Shown piece after piece: positions 1 through 12,457 of a stretch of DNA of 64,000 bases (position 1 is its first letter; each line of letters starts with the position of its first letter). The DNA is from Sabellastarte sp. h YS-2021 (lineage: Eukaryota > Annelida > Polychaeta > Sabellida > Sabellidae): positions 48,613,293-48,677,292 of the forward strand of contig OZ024927.1 in assembly GCA_964017235.1 (NCBI GenBank), given 5' to 3'. A model generated the notes under the pieces. It was not told the origin of the DNA, made no database searches, and saw nothing but the letters and a program-made list of their open reading frames with translations. The position numbers were made by a program, and so were the translations under genes.

Positions 1-868
1 ATGGGCTGGGAATCTTTTGGTGTGGTCGGATTTGACCTTGGACCCCTCCTTCAAGGTCAAACGAGCATAGCCAAACTTAAAAGTGCTCATAACTTGCTTA
101 TTATTTGTCGTACAGGTTTGGGATGGCAAACCAACTTAAGGAAATCATGGACCGGGAATCTTTTTATGTGGTCAGATTTGACCTTGGACCCCCTCCTTCA
201 AGGTCAAACGAGGGTAGCCAAACTTAAAAGTGCTCATAACTCTCTTATTATTTGTCATACATGTTTGGGATGGTAAACCAACCTATAGGAAATCATGGAC
301 CGGGAATCTTTTTATGTTGTCAGATTTGACCTTGGACCCTCTCCTTCAAGGTCAAATAAAGGATACCCAAACTTAAAAGTGCTTATATCATGCTTATTAT
401 TGGTCCTAGAGGTTTGCAATGTGAAACCAACCTATAGGAAATCATGGGCTGGGAATCTTTTGATGTGATCAGATTTGACCTTGGGCCCTTCCTTCGGGGT
501 CAAACAAGGATAGCAAAATCTAAAGTGCTAATAAATCGTTTTTTCTTGGTCCTAGTGGTTTGTAATGTGAAAGCATCCTATAGGAAATCATGCGTTAGGA
601 ATCTTTAGATGTGATCAAATTTGAGCTTTGGCCCCTCTTTCAAGGTCAAATGAGGCTAGTCAAAATTAAAAGTGCTTATAACTCGCTTATTTGTCTTCCT
701 AGAGGTTTGCAATGTAACACCAACCTATTGGAAATCATGGGCTGAGAATCTTTTGATGTGTTCAGATTTTACCTTGGGCTCCTCTTTCAAGGTTAAGTGA
801 TGGTTGATTGGCGAGTTTTCTTTCTGATGGATACAATTTGCATCGGTTCTCCAATGCGCTAGGTCTAG
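1..868 (+). mobile_element. A-family HINE, 3' part (5' end outside window)
   Basis: Positions 1 to about 790 hold five to six diverging copies of a 147-bp minisatellite (S147), whose hallmarks are GGTCCTAGAGGTTTG, GGAAATCATGGGCTGGGAA and TTTGACCTTG...CAAGGTCAAA. The array runs into a 3' terminus: a degenerate subterminal ATGGATACA (inverse of the family's TGTATCC 5' end), a hairpin at 840-857 (GCATCGG-TTCT-CCAATGC, one mismatch), then CTAG at 865-868 followed by TT. The same terminus is intact at 30058-30102. Open reading frames in the array are repeat translations, not genes. Confidence 0.75.
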
Positions 869-1014
869 TTACATTTGTATCTTTCATTAAGCAAACATTT
901 TGTTTACTTAGTGTCCGTACAAGTTGCTCCCAAAAACACTTAGGCCCCCTCCCTACAGCTGTATATTTGTGTCAACCATAATACTCTGTATGTCACACTT
1001 CAACCATGTCCTGT

Positions 1015-1048
1015 CCGGGGATACACTGCGTCGAGACGCAATCTCTAG
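1015..1048 (+). mobile_element. D-family HINE 3' terminus
   Basis: CCGGGGATACA (1015-1025) is the inverse of the D-family 5' end TGTATCCCCGG seen at 1447. It is followed by a perfect hairpin TGCGTC-GA-GACGCA (1027-1040) and CTAG (1045-1048) before TT. Sequence 869-1014 shows no recognisable repeat. This may be the end of an older element into which the A element at 1-868 inserted; its own 5' end is not in the window. Confidence 0.65.
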
Positions 1049-1446
1049 TTAATATATTGTAGCTGATCAGTGTACATATAATATAAATTCCCAATTTTAG
1101 GCACATTAAAAAAATCCCACATGTGGATATGACGTTTCCTTTTTGGGAAAAAAAGCTTTAATTAGTTCAGCTTTTGTTTAGCAGCAGGAGTTGTTGATCT
1201 AGTTACTTATTCACATACACTATGTAAATTGGTCAAATGTATAGACTCGACTTCTTTCAGAAGATAAGATAACTGGAAAAAAAAAATGCTTTCTCATAAA
1301 CAGTTGTTTTATCTTAAGCATATTTATCTTATGAAAATGTTAAATAGGAATGAATTTTCAGAGGCATAAAATGCCTCAAAGATATACAACATATGAATAT
1401 CCCTATCTATAGCCAATTATAGTGTACTGTGGTGTATCTTTATTAT
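1049..1446. other. Unassigned AT-rich sequence
   Basis: About 400 bases between two transposon ends. I see no coding potential, no tandem structure and no terminal repeats. Confidence 0.5.
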
Positions 1447-1847
1447 TGTATCCCCGGCGCAAAGTGGGGATATTATGGATTCATCATCATTGTCGCCCGC
1501 GTCCGCAGAGATTTCTTGTTAGCGACCTATAGTTCACATTTCTTTCCAGATTTCTTTCATATTTGGCAGGTGGCTTGGTATGCTAGAGGACTCGCCACCC
1601 TATCTTTTTGTAGGGTTTATGTCTAAATTAGGCCTGTGGTAGACAAAAATGTCTAAAATCACCTACTCAAAATGAGTAAATGCGAATTGAAAGTATTGCA
1701 GATAGCCAATTTTTCTCAAATAACTCATTCACCTACTTTTGGAAGAGCTTTCACATGGTGAAGTTTCAGACCCATAGCTAATTACTCACCTACTCAAAAT
1801 GAGTAAATGCAAATTATCTCTAAAAGTATTGCAGATAGCCAATTTTT
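1447..1847 (+). mobile_element. D-family HINE D1, 5' end and start of satellite
   Basis: Starts after TT at 1446-1447 with GTATCCCCGG, and a palindrome (TATCCCCGGCGCAAAGTGGGGATA) covers 1449-1472. A GC-rich CGCCCGCGTCCGC leader follows, then the family-specific body with TTCTTTCATATTTGGCAGG and TAAATTAGGCCTGTGG. From about 1660 it becomes the 133-bp satellite S133. The D 5' body recurs at 13318. The array is interrupted by elements I and R1, and I could not assign its 3' end with confidence. Confidence 0.7.
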
Positions 1848-3933
1848 ATCTCCCGCCGGCCGGGTGGGAGATTATAAAACGCATTCCGTGCGTGTGTGCG
1901 TGTGTTCGTGTGTTATTGAGTGTGTGTCACGCTTTTATAAAGGGCTGTACATCACACTGGTTGTTTCTCCTTGGCCTTTTCAATGTTTTTTATGACCTTA
2001 TTGCTTATGTCCTTTCATTTGATGCTGTTATTTCACACCTAGGACCATAGCTAAGTGAGTAATAGCAATGGTGGCTACTTTGAGTAAAGTGCTCATAACT
2101 CCAAAACGACTGCATTTAGAGTGTTTCTGTAAAATACGTTGTTCAGCTACTTTCTCCATGCCTACAAGATGGTACCATTTTTAGGGTTCTATCTTCATAG
2201 CTAAGTGAGTAATAGCTATTTTCTGTTATTAACAATGAGCAAAATGAGTAAATTGATTTTGTCTTTGTAACTGTTACTTACAATATTGGCCTGAAATATG
2301 TTGTTCGACAACTCCTTCATGTACTATATCATGGTGAGGTGTCCAAGGTGTAGCACCATAGCTAACTGAGTAATAGCTATACTAAGTTTAACATTTGACC
2401 ATTGAGCAAGTCACTTATAACTCAAAAGCTATTGAATATAGAGGATTTTTGTCGAATATGTTGTTCACCTATCTTTTGGATATACTGTATTGTGATTTTC
2501 ATAGCTGTAACTCCATAGCCAACTGAGTAATAGCTACTTTGATGATAACCATAATGAGTAAATGGCTTATATCTTCAAAAGTATTGCAGCTACACAATTT
2601 TGTTCCAATATGTTGTTCAGCTACTATCTCCACAGCTACAACATGGTCACTAGTTTGGAAGTGTATCTCCATAGCTAAGTGAGTAATAGCTACTTTGTCA
2701 ATTTTTAATGATAACCATAATGAGTAAATGCGTTATATCTTCAAAAGTATTGCAGCTACACAATTTCTCTCAAATAAGTTGTTCATCTACTTTTTAAGTC
2801 ATTCATCTACTTTTGGGAGAGCTTTCACATGGTGAAGTTTCAGACTCGTAGCTAATTACTCACCTACTGAAAATGAGTAAATGCGAATTATCTCTAAAAG
2901 TATTGCAGATAGCCAATTTTTCTCAAATAACTCATTCACCTACTTTTGGGAGAGCTTTCACTTGGTGAAGTTTCAGACCCATAGCTAATTACTCACCTAC
3001 TGAAAATGAGTAAATGTGAATTATCGCTAAAAGTATTGCAGATAGCCAATTTTTCTCAAATAACTCATTCACCTACTTTTGGGAGAGCTTTCACTTGGTG
3101 AAGTTTCACACCCATAGCTAATTACTCACCTACTCAAAATGAGTAAATGTGAATTATCGCTAAAAGTATTGCAGATAGCCAATTTTTCTCAAATAACTCG
3201 TTCACCTACTTTTGGAAGAGCTTTCACATGGTGATGTTTCAGACCCATAGCTAATTACTCACCTACTGAAAATGAGTAAATGCGAATTATCTCTAAAAGT
3301 ATTGCAGATGGCCAATTTTTCTCAAATAACTCATTCACCTACTTTTGGGAGAACTTTCACTTGGTGAAGTTTCACATCCATAGCTAATTACTCACCTACT
3401 CAAAATGAGTAAATGCGAATTATCTCTAAAAGTATTGCAGATGGCCAATTTTTCTCAAATAACTCATTCACCTACTTTTGGGAGAACTTTCACTTGGTGA
3501 AGTCTCACATCCATAGCTAATTACTCACCTACTCAAAATGAGTAAATGCGAATTATCGCTAAAAGTATTGCAGATAGCCAATTTTTCTCAAATAACTCAT
3601 TCACCTACTTTTGGGAGAGCTTTCACTTGGTGAAGTTTCACACCCATAGCTAATTACTCACCTACTCAAAATGAGTAAATGCGAATTATCGCTAAAAGTA
3701 TTGCAGATAGCCAATTTTTCTCAAATAACTCATTCACCTACTTTTGGGAGAGCTTTCACTTGGTGAAGTTTCAGACCGATAACTAATTACTCACCTACTC
3801 AAAATGAGTAAATGCGAATTATCTCTAAAAGTATTGCAGATAGCCAATTTTTCTCAAGGAGTTTTGTCAAATATGTTGTTCACCTACTTTTTGATGTAGT
3901 GCGGCGGGAGATCATACCACGGCAGTGGTCTTG
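1848..3933 (+). mobile_element. I-family HINE, complete, inserted in S133
   Basis: The 5' end ATCTCCCGCCGG opens a palindrome at 1848-1872, followed by a GT-rich stretch. The body is S155- and S133-type satellite. At the 3' end GGCGGGAGAT (3903-3912) is the exact inverse of the 5' terminus, then a hairpin ACCAC-GGCA-GTGGT (3916-3929) directly abuts CTTG (3930-3933). Removing the element joins CCAATTTT to TCTCAA, the sequence of an uninterrupted S133 unit, so the insertion site is a TT. Boundaries should be right to within a base or two. Confidence 0.85.
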
Positions 3934-4213
3934 TTCTCAATAACTTATTCACCTTACTTTTGGGAAAGCTTTCACTTGAAGTTTCACACCCATAGCTAAT
4001 TATTCACCTACTCAAAATGAGTAAATGTGAATTATCTCTAAAAGTATTGCAGATAGCCAATTTTTCTCAAATAACTCATTCATCTACTTTTGGGAGAGCT
4101 TTCACTTGGTGAAGTTTTAGACCCATAGCTAATTATTCACCTACTCAAAATGAGTAAATGCGAATTATTTCTAAAAGTATTGCAGATAGCCAGTATTTCT
4201 CAAATAACTCATT
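3934..4213 (+). repeat. S133 satellite between elements I and R1
   Basis: About two units of the 133-bp satellite (hallmarks CTACTCAAAATGAGTAAATG, GTATTGCAGATAGCCAA, GAGAGCTTTCAC). It is the continuation of the array that elements I and R1 interrupt. Each unit carries a perfect small inverted repeat TACTCA-AAA-TGAGTA. Confidence 0.85.
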
Positions 4214-4629
4214 AAGCGTCCCGCAAGGGACGCTTGTTTGTGTATGGGAGAGCTTCAGGCTCCGCCGGCTCCGGCGGCTCCGCCGGCTCCGCCGGCTCCG
4301 CATTTTGTTTTCCTTATAACTCTGTAACCGTTAGGCGGATTCTTTTCAAATTTGGCAGGTTTAGGCAGTAGCCTTGGGGAATTTTTTTGAATATGCTGCA
4401 GTGACATTTCAACCAATCAGAGAGGTCACATGACCAAAAATGTCTTTTTTCGATGGGGAAGCTTGTCCGGATGATAACTTGAAAGGAATTTTATCAATTC
4501 ACCTGAAACTTGGCAAATACATTCATTCTATTAAAATCTGGAAATCATTAGATTTTGGCATTGATTGGTCAAGAAATGGCCGAGTAATTAATGATTAATT
4601 AATCATTACGAATTTTCCAAATAAGGAAA

Positions 4630-6070
4630 ACACAAAAATGTTTATATCTCGAAAACCGTGCTAGATAGAGCGATTTCGGCGAAATTTTTGACCCACAGGG
4701 TATCTCTGCAGAGTAGTTTTCCCAATTTTCAAAAAATTTTTGTCTCGCCCAAAATGGCGGCCATTTTGAATTTTCGAAATTTTCGCAAAAATTGCAAAAG
4801 ACAAAAATGCTTATATCTCAAAAACCGTGCTAGATAGAGCAATTTCGACAAAATTTTTGACCCGCAGGATATCTCTGCGGAGTACTTTTCCCAATTTTCA
4901 AAAAATTTTGGTCTCGCCAAAAATGGCGGCCATTTTGAATTTTCGAAATTTTCGCAAAAATTGCAAAACACAAAAATGCTTATATCTCGAAAACCCTGCT
5001 AGATAGAGCGATTTCGACGAAATTTTTGACCCAAAGGGTATCTCTGCAGAGTAGTTATCCCAATTTTGAAAAAAATTTTGTCTCGCCAAAAATGGCGGCC
5101 ATTTTGAATTTTCGAATTTTTCGCAAAAATTGCAAAACACAAAAATGCTTATATCTCGAAAACCGTGCTAGATAGAGTGATTTCGACGAAATTTTTGACC
5201 CACAGGGTATCTCTGCAGAGTAGCCATGCCAATTTTGAAAAAAATTTTGTCTCGCCAAAAATGGCGGCCATTTTGAATTTTCGAATTTTTCGCAAAAATT
5301 GCAAAACATAAAAATGCTTATATCTCGAAAACCGTGCTAGATAGAGCGATTTCGACGAAATTTTTGACCCACAGGGTATCTCTGCAGAGTAGCCATGCCA
5401 ATTTTCAAAAAAATTTTGTCTCGCCAAAAATGGCGGCCATTTTGAATTTTCGAATTTTTCGCAAAATTGCAAAACACAAAAATGCTTATATCTCGAAAAC
5501 CGTGCTAGATAGAGCGATTTCGACGAAATTTTTGACCCAAAGGGTATCTCTGCAGAGTAGTTATCCCAATTTTGAAAAAAATTTTGTCTCGCCAAAAATG
5601 GCGGCCATTTTGAATTTTCGAATTTTTCGCAAAAATTGCAAAACACAAAAAATGCTTATATCTCGAAAACCGTGCTAGATAGAGCGATTTCGACGAAATT
5701 TTTGACCCAAAGGGTATCTCTGCAGAGTACCCATGCCAATTTTGAAAAAAATTTTGTCTCGCCAAAAATGGCGGCCATTTTGAATTTTCGAATTTTTCGC
5801 AAAAATTGCAAAACATAAAAATGCTTATATCTCGAAAACCGTGCTAGATAGAGCGATTTCGACGAAATTTTTGACCCACAGGGTATCTCTGCAGAGTAGC
5901 CATGCCAATTTTCAAAAAAATTTTGTCTTGCCAAAAATGGCGGCCATTTTGAATTTTCGAATTTTTGCGCAAAAATTGCAAAACACAAAAATGCTAATAT
6001 TTGGAAAACCATGCTACATAGAGCGATTTCCACGAAATTTTTTATCTTCAGGGTATCTCTGCAGAGCAGC
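4630..6070 (+). repeat. S169 satellite array in R1
   Basis: Eight to nine units of 168-169 bp, for example CTTATATCTCGAAAACCGTG starting near 4978, 5147, 5316 and 5484. Each unit contains GATAGAGCGATTTCGACG, GGGTATCTCTGCAGAGTA and the near-palindrome AAAATGGC-G-GCCATTTT. Because 169 is not a multiple of three, reading frames rotate from unit to unit; the predicted peptides here are artefacts. Confidence 0.9.
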
Positions 6071-7800
6071 TATCCCAAAGAGCTTTCACTTGGTGAAGTT
6101 TCAGACCCATAGCTAATTACTCACCTACTGAAAATGAGTAAATGCGAATTATCTCTAAAAGTATTGCAGATAGCCAATTTTTCTCAAATAACTCATTCAC
6201 CTACTTTTGGGAGAGCTTTCACTCTGTGAAGTTTCAGACCCATAGCTAATTACTCACCTACTCAAAATGAGTAAATGCGAATTATCTCTAAAAGTATTGC
6301 AGATAGCCAATTTTTGTCAAATTAATCATTCACCTACTTTTGGGAGAGCTTTCACTTGGTGAAGTTTCAGACCCATAGCTAATTACTCACCTACTCAAAA
6401 TGAGTAAATGCGAATTATCTCTAAAAGTATTGCAGATAGCCAATTTTTCTCAAATAACTCATTCACCTACTTTTGGGAGAGCTTTCACTTGGTGAAGTTT
6501 CAGACCCATAGCTAATTACTCACCTACTCAAAATGAGTAAATGCGAATTATCTCTAAAAGTATTGCAGATAGCCAATTTTTCTCAAATTAATCATTCACC
6601 TACTTTTGGGAGAGCTTTCACTCTGTGAAGTTTCAGACCCATAGCTAATTACTCACCTACTCAAAATGAGTAAATGCGAATTATCTCTAAAAGTATTGCA
6701 GATAGCCAATTTTTCTCAAATAACTCATTCACCTACTTTTGTGAGAGCTTTCACTTGGTGAAGTTTCAGACCCATAGCTAATTACTCACCTACTCAAAAT
6801 GAGTAAATGCGAATTATCTCTAAAAGTATTGCAGATAGCCAATTTTTCTCAAATTAATCATTCACCTACTTTTGGGAGAGCTTTCACTTGGTGAAGTTTC
6901 AGACCCATAGCTAATTACTCACCTACTCAAAATGAGTAAATGCGAATTATCTCTAAAAGTATTGCAGATAGCCAATTTTTCTCAAATTAATCATTCACCT
7001 ACTTTTGGGAGAGCTTTCACTTGGTGAAGTTTCAGACCCATAGCTAATTACTCACCTACTCAAAATGAGTAAATGCGAATTATCTCTAAAAGTATTGCAG
7101 ATAGCCAATTTTTCTCAAATAACTCATTCACCTACTTTTGGGAGAGCTTTCACTCTGTGAAGTTTCAGACCCATAGCTAATTACTCACCTACTCAAAATG
7201 AGTAAATGCGAATTATCTCTAAAAGTATTGCAGATAGCCAATTTTTCTCAAATAACTCATTCACCTACTTTTGGGAGAGTTTTCACTCTGTGAAGTTTCA
7301 GACCCATAGCTAATTACTCACCTACTCAAAATGAGTAAATGCGAATTATCTCTAAAAGTATTGCAGATAGCCAATTTTTCTCAAATAACTCATTCACCTA
7401 CTTTTGGGAGAGCTTTCACTTGTTGAAGTTTCAGACCCATAGCTAATTACTCACCTACTGAAAATGAGTAAATGTGAATTATCTCTAAAAGTATTGCAGA
7501 TAGCCAATTTTTCTCAAATAACTCATTCACCTACTTTTGGGAGAGCTTTCACTTGGTGAAGTTTCAGACCCATAGCTAATTACTCACCTACTCAAAATGA
7601 GTAAATGCGAATTATCTCTAAAAGTATTGCAGATACCCAATTTTTCTCAAATAACTCATTCACCTACTTTTGGGAGAGCTTTCACTTGAAGTTTCAGACC
7701 CATAGCTAATTACTCACCTACTCAAAATGAGTAAATGTGAATTATCTCTTAATAGTATTGCAGATAGCCAATTTTTCTCAAATAACTCATTCACCTACTT
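6071..7800 (+). repeat. S133 satellite array in R1
   Basis: About 13 units with a 133-bp period (GAGAGCTTTC at 6211, 6344, 6477 and so on). Units are very similar and differ at recurring positions, such as TCTGTGAAG versus TTGGTGAAG and ATTAATCATT versus ATAACTCATT. These variants alternate, which points to amplification of multi-unit blocks. Confidence 0.9.
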
Positions 7801-8320
7801 TTGGCAGAGCTTTCACACACGAAAATGAAAAATTGTGAATATCTCGGAAAAGCTATTTCTTTTGCTTTAATGCTCGGCGGGAGATACATACCGCGGCAGT
7901 GGTTTTGACAAAAATTTTTGTCTCCCCAAAAATGGTGGCCATTTTGAATTTTCAAAGTTTTTGCAAAACACAAAAATGCTTATATCTTGAGAACCATGCT
8001 ATATGGAGCGAACTCAACAAAATTTTAGACCTGCTGGGTATCTCTGCAGAGTAGCCATGCCAATTTTCAAAATATTTTTGTCTCGCCAAATATAGCGGAC
8101 ATTTTTAATTTTTTTATTTTTTGCAAAACACAAAAATGCTTATATCTTGAAAACCGTGCTAGATAGAGCAGACTGCGCTTACTTTGGTTGCCACAACAGT
8201 ATAAGGCTAGAAACGAAGCATTTTCTTAATACTTTAGCACTCACCTTTATATCCTTTTCGGGACGCTTTGTTTTTGCTATGCAAAAACATTATCTTTTTT
8301 TTTTGCGAGCGATCCTCTAG

Positions 8321-9867
8321 TTCACCTACATTTTGGAGAGCTTTCAATTTGTGAATTTTCAGATCCGTAGCTAATTACTCACCTACTCAAAATGAGTAAA
8401 TGCCTATTATCACTAAAAGTAAAATGCAGATAGCCAGTATTTCTCAAATAACTCATTCACCTACATTTTGGAGAGCTTTTACATGCTAAAGTTTTTTTAT
8501 GAATTTTTAAAATAATTTTTAATGCATTAAAATTAATGAAATCATGCACTAAATCAATTGTAACTTGAAAAGTATTGCATTTAGAGCACTTTGTTAAAAA
8601 ATATTATTCAGCTACTTTTTCCATATCTACAACATGGTGAGTTGAGTAACTTGGTTGTCTATCTCAATAGCTAAGTGAGTAATAGCTACTTTTGGATTTT
8701 TCACTAACTTCCATCATGAGTAAAATCACTTGTAACTTGAAAACTATTGCATTTAGAGAATTTTGTGCAAATATGTTATTGATCTTCTTTTGGGGCAGCT
8801 ATAACATAATAAAATTTCAGACCTGTAGCTCATCCCATAACTGAGTAATAGCTACTTTTAAGTTATCACTGTTGAGTAAATCACTTATAACTTGAAAACT
8901 GTTGCATTTAGATTATTTAGTTTCAATATGTTATTCACCTATTTTGAGGCAGCTATAACATTGTAAAATTCCAGACCTGAGGCTCATTGCATAGCTGAGT
9001 AATAGCTACTTTAAGGTTCTTACTCAACACTAAATCATTTATAACTTGAAAAGTATTGCATTTAGAGCATTTTGTTAAAATATGTTATTCAGCTACTTTT
9101 TCCATAGCTACAACATGGTGAGTAACTTGGGTGTCTATCTCAATAGCTAAGTGAGTAATGGCTACTTTTGGACTTTTCACTAACGTCCATCATGAGTAAA
9201 ATTACTTGTAACTTGAAAACTATTGCATGTAGAGAATTTTGTGCAAATATGTTATTGATCTACTTTTGCGTCAGCTATAACATAATAAAATTTCAGACCT
9301 GTAGCTCATGGCATAACTGAGTAATAGCTACTTTTAGGTTATCACTGTTGAGTAAATCACTTTATAACTTGAAAACTGGTTGCATTTAGATTATTTAGTT
9401 TCAATATGTTATTCACCTATTTTGAGGCAGGTATAACATTGTAAAATTCTAGACCTGTGGCTCATTGCATAGCTGAGTAATAGCTACTTTGAGGTTCTTA
9501 CTCAACACTAAATCATTTATAACTTGAAAAGTATGGCATTTAGAGCATTTTGTTAAAATATGTTATTCAGCTACTTTTTCCATAGCTACAACATGGTGAG
9601 TAACTTGGGTGTCTGTCTCAATAGCTAAGTGAGTAATGGTTACTTTTGGACTTTTCACTAATTTCCATCATGGGTAAAATCACTTGTAACTTGAAAACTA
9701 TTGCATTTTGAGAATTTTGTGCAAATATGTTGTTCACCTACTTTTGGGTCAGCTATAACATAGTAAAATTTCAGACCTGTAGCTCGTGGCATAGCTGAGT
9801 AATAGCTACTTTTGCCTTTGCCGGTGGATACATCTTGCATCTGGCCACAGATGCATCCTTGGTCTAG
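8321..9867 (+). repeat. S133 then S155 arrays ending in an A-type HINE 3' terminus
   Basis: The S133 array continues to about 8480, then changes to the 155-bp satellite S155 (hallmarks GAGTAAATCACTTATAACTTG, CTATTGCATTTAGAG, CAGCTATAACATAGT, CATAGCTGAGTAATAGCTAC). It ends with CCGGTGGATACA (9821-9832), a perfect hairpin GCATCTG-GCCA-CAGATGC (9837-9854) and CTAG (9864-9867) before TT. S133 and S155 align along most of their length and appear to be diverged forms of one satellite. Confidence 0.8.
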
Positions 9868-10521
9868 TTATCTTTTTTTTCTCCTCCAACTCTGTATATG
9901 CTTTTGTGTGATATCTATCACACATCTAAAAATTTAATTACTCATATTAGATAAATGAAGTTGATGTTTTTTATTAATCTTTAGTTTTCTTGGGTTTATT
10001 CCTTAAGTTTGGAGGTTTAGAGTCGTTTACGTGAATTACAGAATTATCCAAAAGTCAAACATTCTCAAGTTACTGTTGTCTCTGTTCTTTTTGTGGAAGT
10101 CTCTTCCAAAGAAAACAATAAGAAGCCATGCTAAATGTGACAGCTCATTGCAGAGTAACTATTGTCTGTTCTTTTTGTGGTAGTCTCTTCTAAAATCAAA
10201 TAGAAGAAGCCATGCTATAGGTGACAATTCAGTCCAGAGTAACTGTTGTCTATCTATTCAGAGTCAGTTACAAGTAGCCGTGCTGAAGATCACAGCTCAT
10301 TACAAAGTAACTGTTTGGTCTTTGTTCTTTTTGTGGCAGTTCCTTCTAAAATCAATTCCATGAAGCCATATGATGAAGATCACAGGTCATTGCAAAGTAA
10401 CTGTTTTTCTCTCTGATGTCTTTGAAAGCGAAACTTTCTTGAATTCCCCAGTTAAGCCTCACAAAGCTTCAATTGCAATCCATATACATTGTGGGTGAAA
10501 AAGAACTTGCATAGACTTAAA
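9868..10521. repeat. Spacer with imperfect tandem repeat upstream of MULE
   Basis: After about 150 unassigned bases, 10070-10410 holds about four imperfect copies of a roughly 90-120 bp unit marked by GTCTGTTCTTTTTGTGG and CAAAGTAACTG. It lies just before the FLYWCH reading frame. Similar non-coding tandem blocks precede the other MULE remnants at 19185-19560 and 56120-56400, so it is probably the subterminal region of that transposon. Confidence 0.5.
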
Positions 10522-12320
10522 ATGGAGCTCATAGATAATGTTAGAGGTGGTCATAAATTATGTTTTGATGGGTTCATGTATACCAAGAAATATTCAAAGA
10601 ACAGTCGTATCAGATGGGAATGTTCTTCCAGAAAATCCAACAACTGTAAAGGATCAGTTATTACAAATTTGGCAGTTGACACTATCTTGAATTCAAAAGA
10701 ACATACCGTAAATGACCTATTTAGCGCATCCGCCCTTGTAACTCACCCTACCTCTTTTTCCCAGCAATATCGTCAGTGCACAATATCCACATATTTTTCA
10801 TATATTGTACGTATTTTTACTTAATAAATTGAATTTTTTGTCATGGCTTTCGAGCCTGTTTTCATCTACCGCCATATTTACAGGAAGTGGGTATTTCTAA
10901 ATGTCGAAACACTGTTTTTCTACCGGATTGACCTATACTTCATCCTGGAAAGTGTTTCATGATGGGTGCGCTAAAAGGGGATTTTTTTTCCAACCAAATA
11001 TTGAATAAAAATACACTTTGCTTAGCGCACTGTGCACTAAATAGGTCATTTACGGTAATCACAGTGGTGATAAAGTGAAAGTTCAAGCTACCAAAGCCAG
11101 GAACACAATGAAGAGTCAGGGTACAGCTTCAAGGGGGAAGCCATCTCAAATAGTGGCAGACACAGCAGTTAATATTCCTGTTGAAGTCCGAGAAGCCTTA
11201 GGCAACCTGGATACTGTGAAGAGGACAGGGAGGAATCACAAGAAGGGTGCCCTACCAAAACAGCCAGCATCACTTTCTACCCTTGACCTCCCTGATGACT
11301 GAAAGACATTTTAAGTTTCTCATCCATGACTCTGGCAAGGAATCAGTCTCAAGGGTTCTGCTGTTTGCTACAAAAGAAGTTCTAAGACATTTGGGCCGCA
11401 GTTGGCAATGGTTTATGGATGGTACAAAATGGATGGCTTAAAGCTGCCCCTAACCTTTTCACTCAGCTTCATGTTATTCGTGCGCCCCTGGGCGAGTCAG
11501 CAGTTACCTGTGCATATTCTTACCAGGGTAGTCACAGTGTGTTCATGAAGAAATGTTTGTTGCCATATTAAACAGAAGTTTAGAACTGGGCTTCAACCTG
11601 GATCCTTCCACTGTGAGTGTAGACTTTGAATTAGCTGCCATGAAGGCAGTTACCTCAGTGTTTGGAAGTCATGTAAAAATACAAGGGTGCTTTTACCATC
11701 TCACACAAAACACCTGGCGAAAAATACAGGAGCTGGGCCAAGCACAAACCTATAGAAGTGAGGATGATGTGAAGCTCTGTGGAATGATGGACACACTCAC
11801 CTTCCTGCCCTTGAGCCAAGTGAAAACTGGAATGGAATACCTCCAGTCAGTTTGCCCAGATGACCCCGAAGATCTGTTAGCCTACATCAAAACCATCTGA
11901 TGTTCCTACAAGAGACTACAAGTACCTGGTGCTCTCAGGGAAGGTGGAAGTGTCACTGTGGGAATGAGAAGAGTTCCTCTTATGTTCTGCCCTGAGTTGT
12001 GGAATGTGCACCAAGCAACCCTGACTCATGGACACAGAACCAACAACTTCTGTGAAGGGTGGAATCATGCATTCCATCAGCTGATTGGACACGACAACCC
12101 TTCTATCTGGGTTGCTATTGAAGCAATCCAAAAAGACCAAGCCTTGGTAGCTGCCTAGTTGCTACAGGCAGCAAGAGGTGAACCTCCCAGGAATAGAGTA
12201 AGACGGGAGACACAGAAGTTACAGAAGAAACTGAAAACTCTGTGTACTGAATTTTGTGATGGTGAAAAAACTGTTAGTGATTTTTTGGAAAGTGTTGGCC
12301 ATACAATAAGATACATTTAA
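10522..12320 (+). pseudogene. FLYWCH-MULE transposase, broken
   Basis: An ATG at 10522 opens a FLYWCH zinc-finger domain (GFMYTKKYSKNSRIRWECSS, then a C and an HNH-like motif). After an inserted MITE the frame continues from 11058 as a basic linker. Several frameshifted pieces then give a MULE transposase core: DGTxWMA near 11420-11440, FTQLHVI near 11460, VDFELAAMKAV then GCFYHLTQ in 11553-11900, and TNNFCEGWNHAFHQLIG near 12030-12080. A stop interrupts the C-terminus at 12156-12158 and the frame ends at 12318-12320. At least three frameshifts and one stop make it inactive. FLYWCH fused to MULE is typical of animal Mutator-like elements (Phantom-type is possible). Confidence 0.88.
10706..11055 (+). 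mobile_element. 350-bp MITE with TA target duplication
   Basis: Inserted between the FLYWCH domain and the rest of the MULE gene. The 23-bp terminal inverted repeats (10706-10728 and 11033-11055, starting CCGTAAATGACCTATTTAG) differ at one position. TA flanks both sides (10704-10705 and 11056-11057), and removal with one TA restores an EHNHSG reading frame, the usual end of a FLYWCH domain. A TA duplication suggests Tc1/mariner-type mobilisation. A related internal fragment lies at about 48104-48285. Confidence 0.88.
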
Positions 12321-12457
12321 ACTTTTGCTGTTAACCTCTATGTTGTTTAGTATATTCTGTGTATATATGTTTTGAGTAGTGGTTGTTTTATTTGTATGTG
12401 GTTTTGTATGTCTCTGTATTTAAAAATAAATTTTGTTTTAAAAAAATCTTTTTTAAA

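Larger units (their letters stand above)
4214..8320 (+). mobile_element. R-family HINE R1, complete (4.1 kb)
   Basis: The 5' end is a perfect hairpin AAGCGTCCC-GCAA-GGGACGCTT, then repeated GGCTCCGCC 9-mers (4258-4302) and a leader with CTTATAACTCTGTAACCGTT. Next come an S169 array (about 4630-6070), an S133 array (about 6070-7800), a buried I-type 3' end near 7870-7905 and two more S169-like units. At the 3' end CGGGACGCTT (8259-8268) is the exact inverse of the first ten bases, followed by hairpin GTTTTTGC-TAT-GCAAAAAC (8270-8288) and CTAG (8317-8320). The flanks CTCAT and TCACC rejoin to a normal S133 unit, proving the insertion. Confidence 0.88.

Noticed and set aside
4729..6116. Many open frames of 80-165 codons on both strands (also at 34546-35580, 40742-41238, 51258-52711)
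   Set aside because: They are translations of the 169-bp satellite. The unit length is not a multiple of three, all phases are open by composition, and the peptides are the same words in different frames.
6071..8000. CRISPR-like regular repeat spacing
   Set aside because: Units are head-to-tail satellites without unique spacers, in animal DNA.
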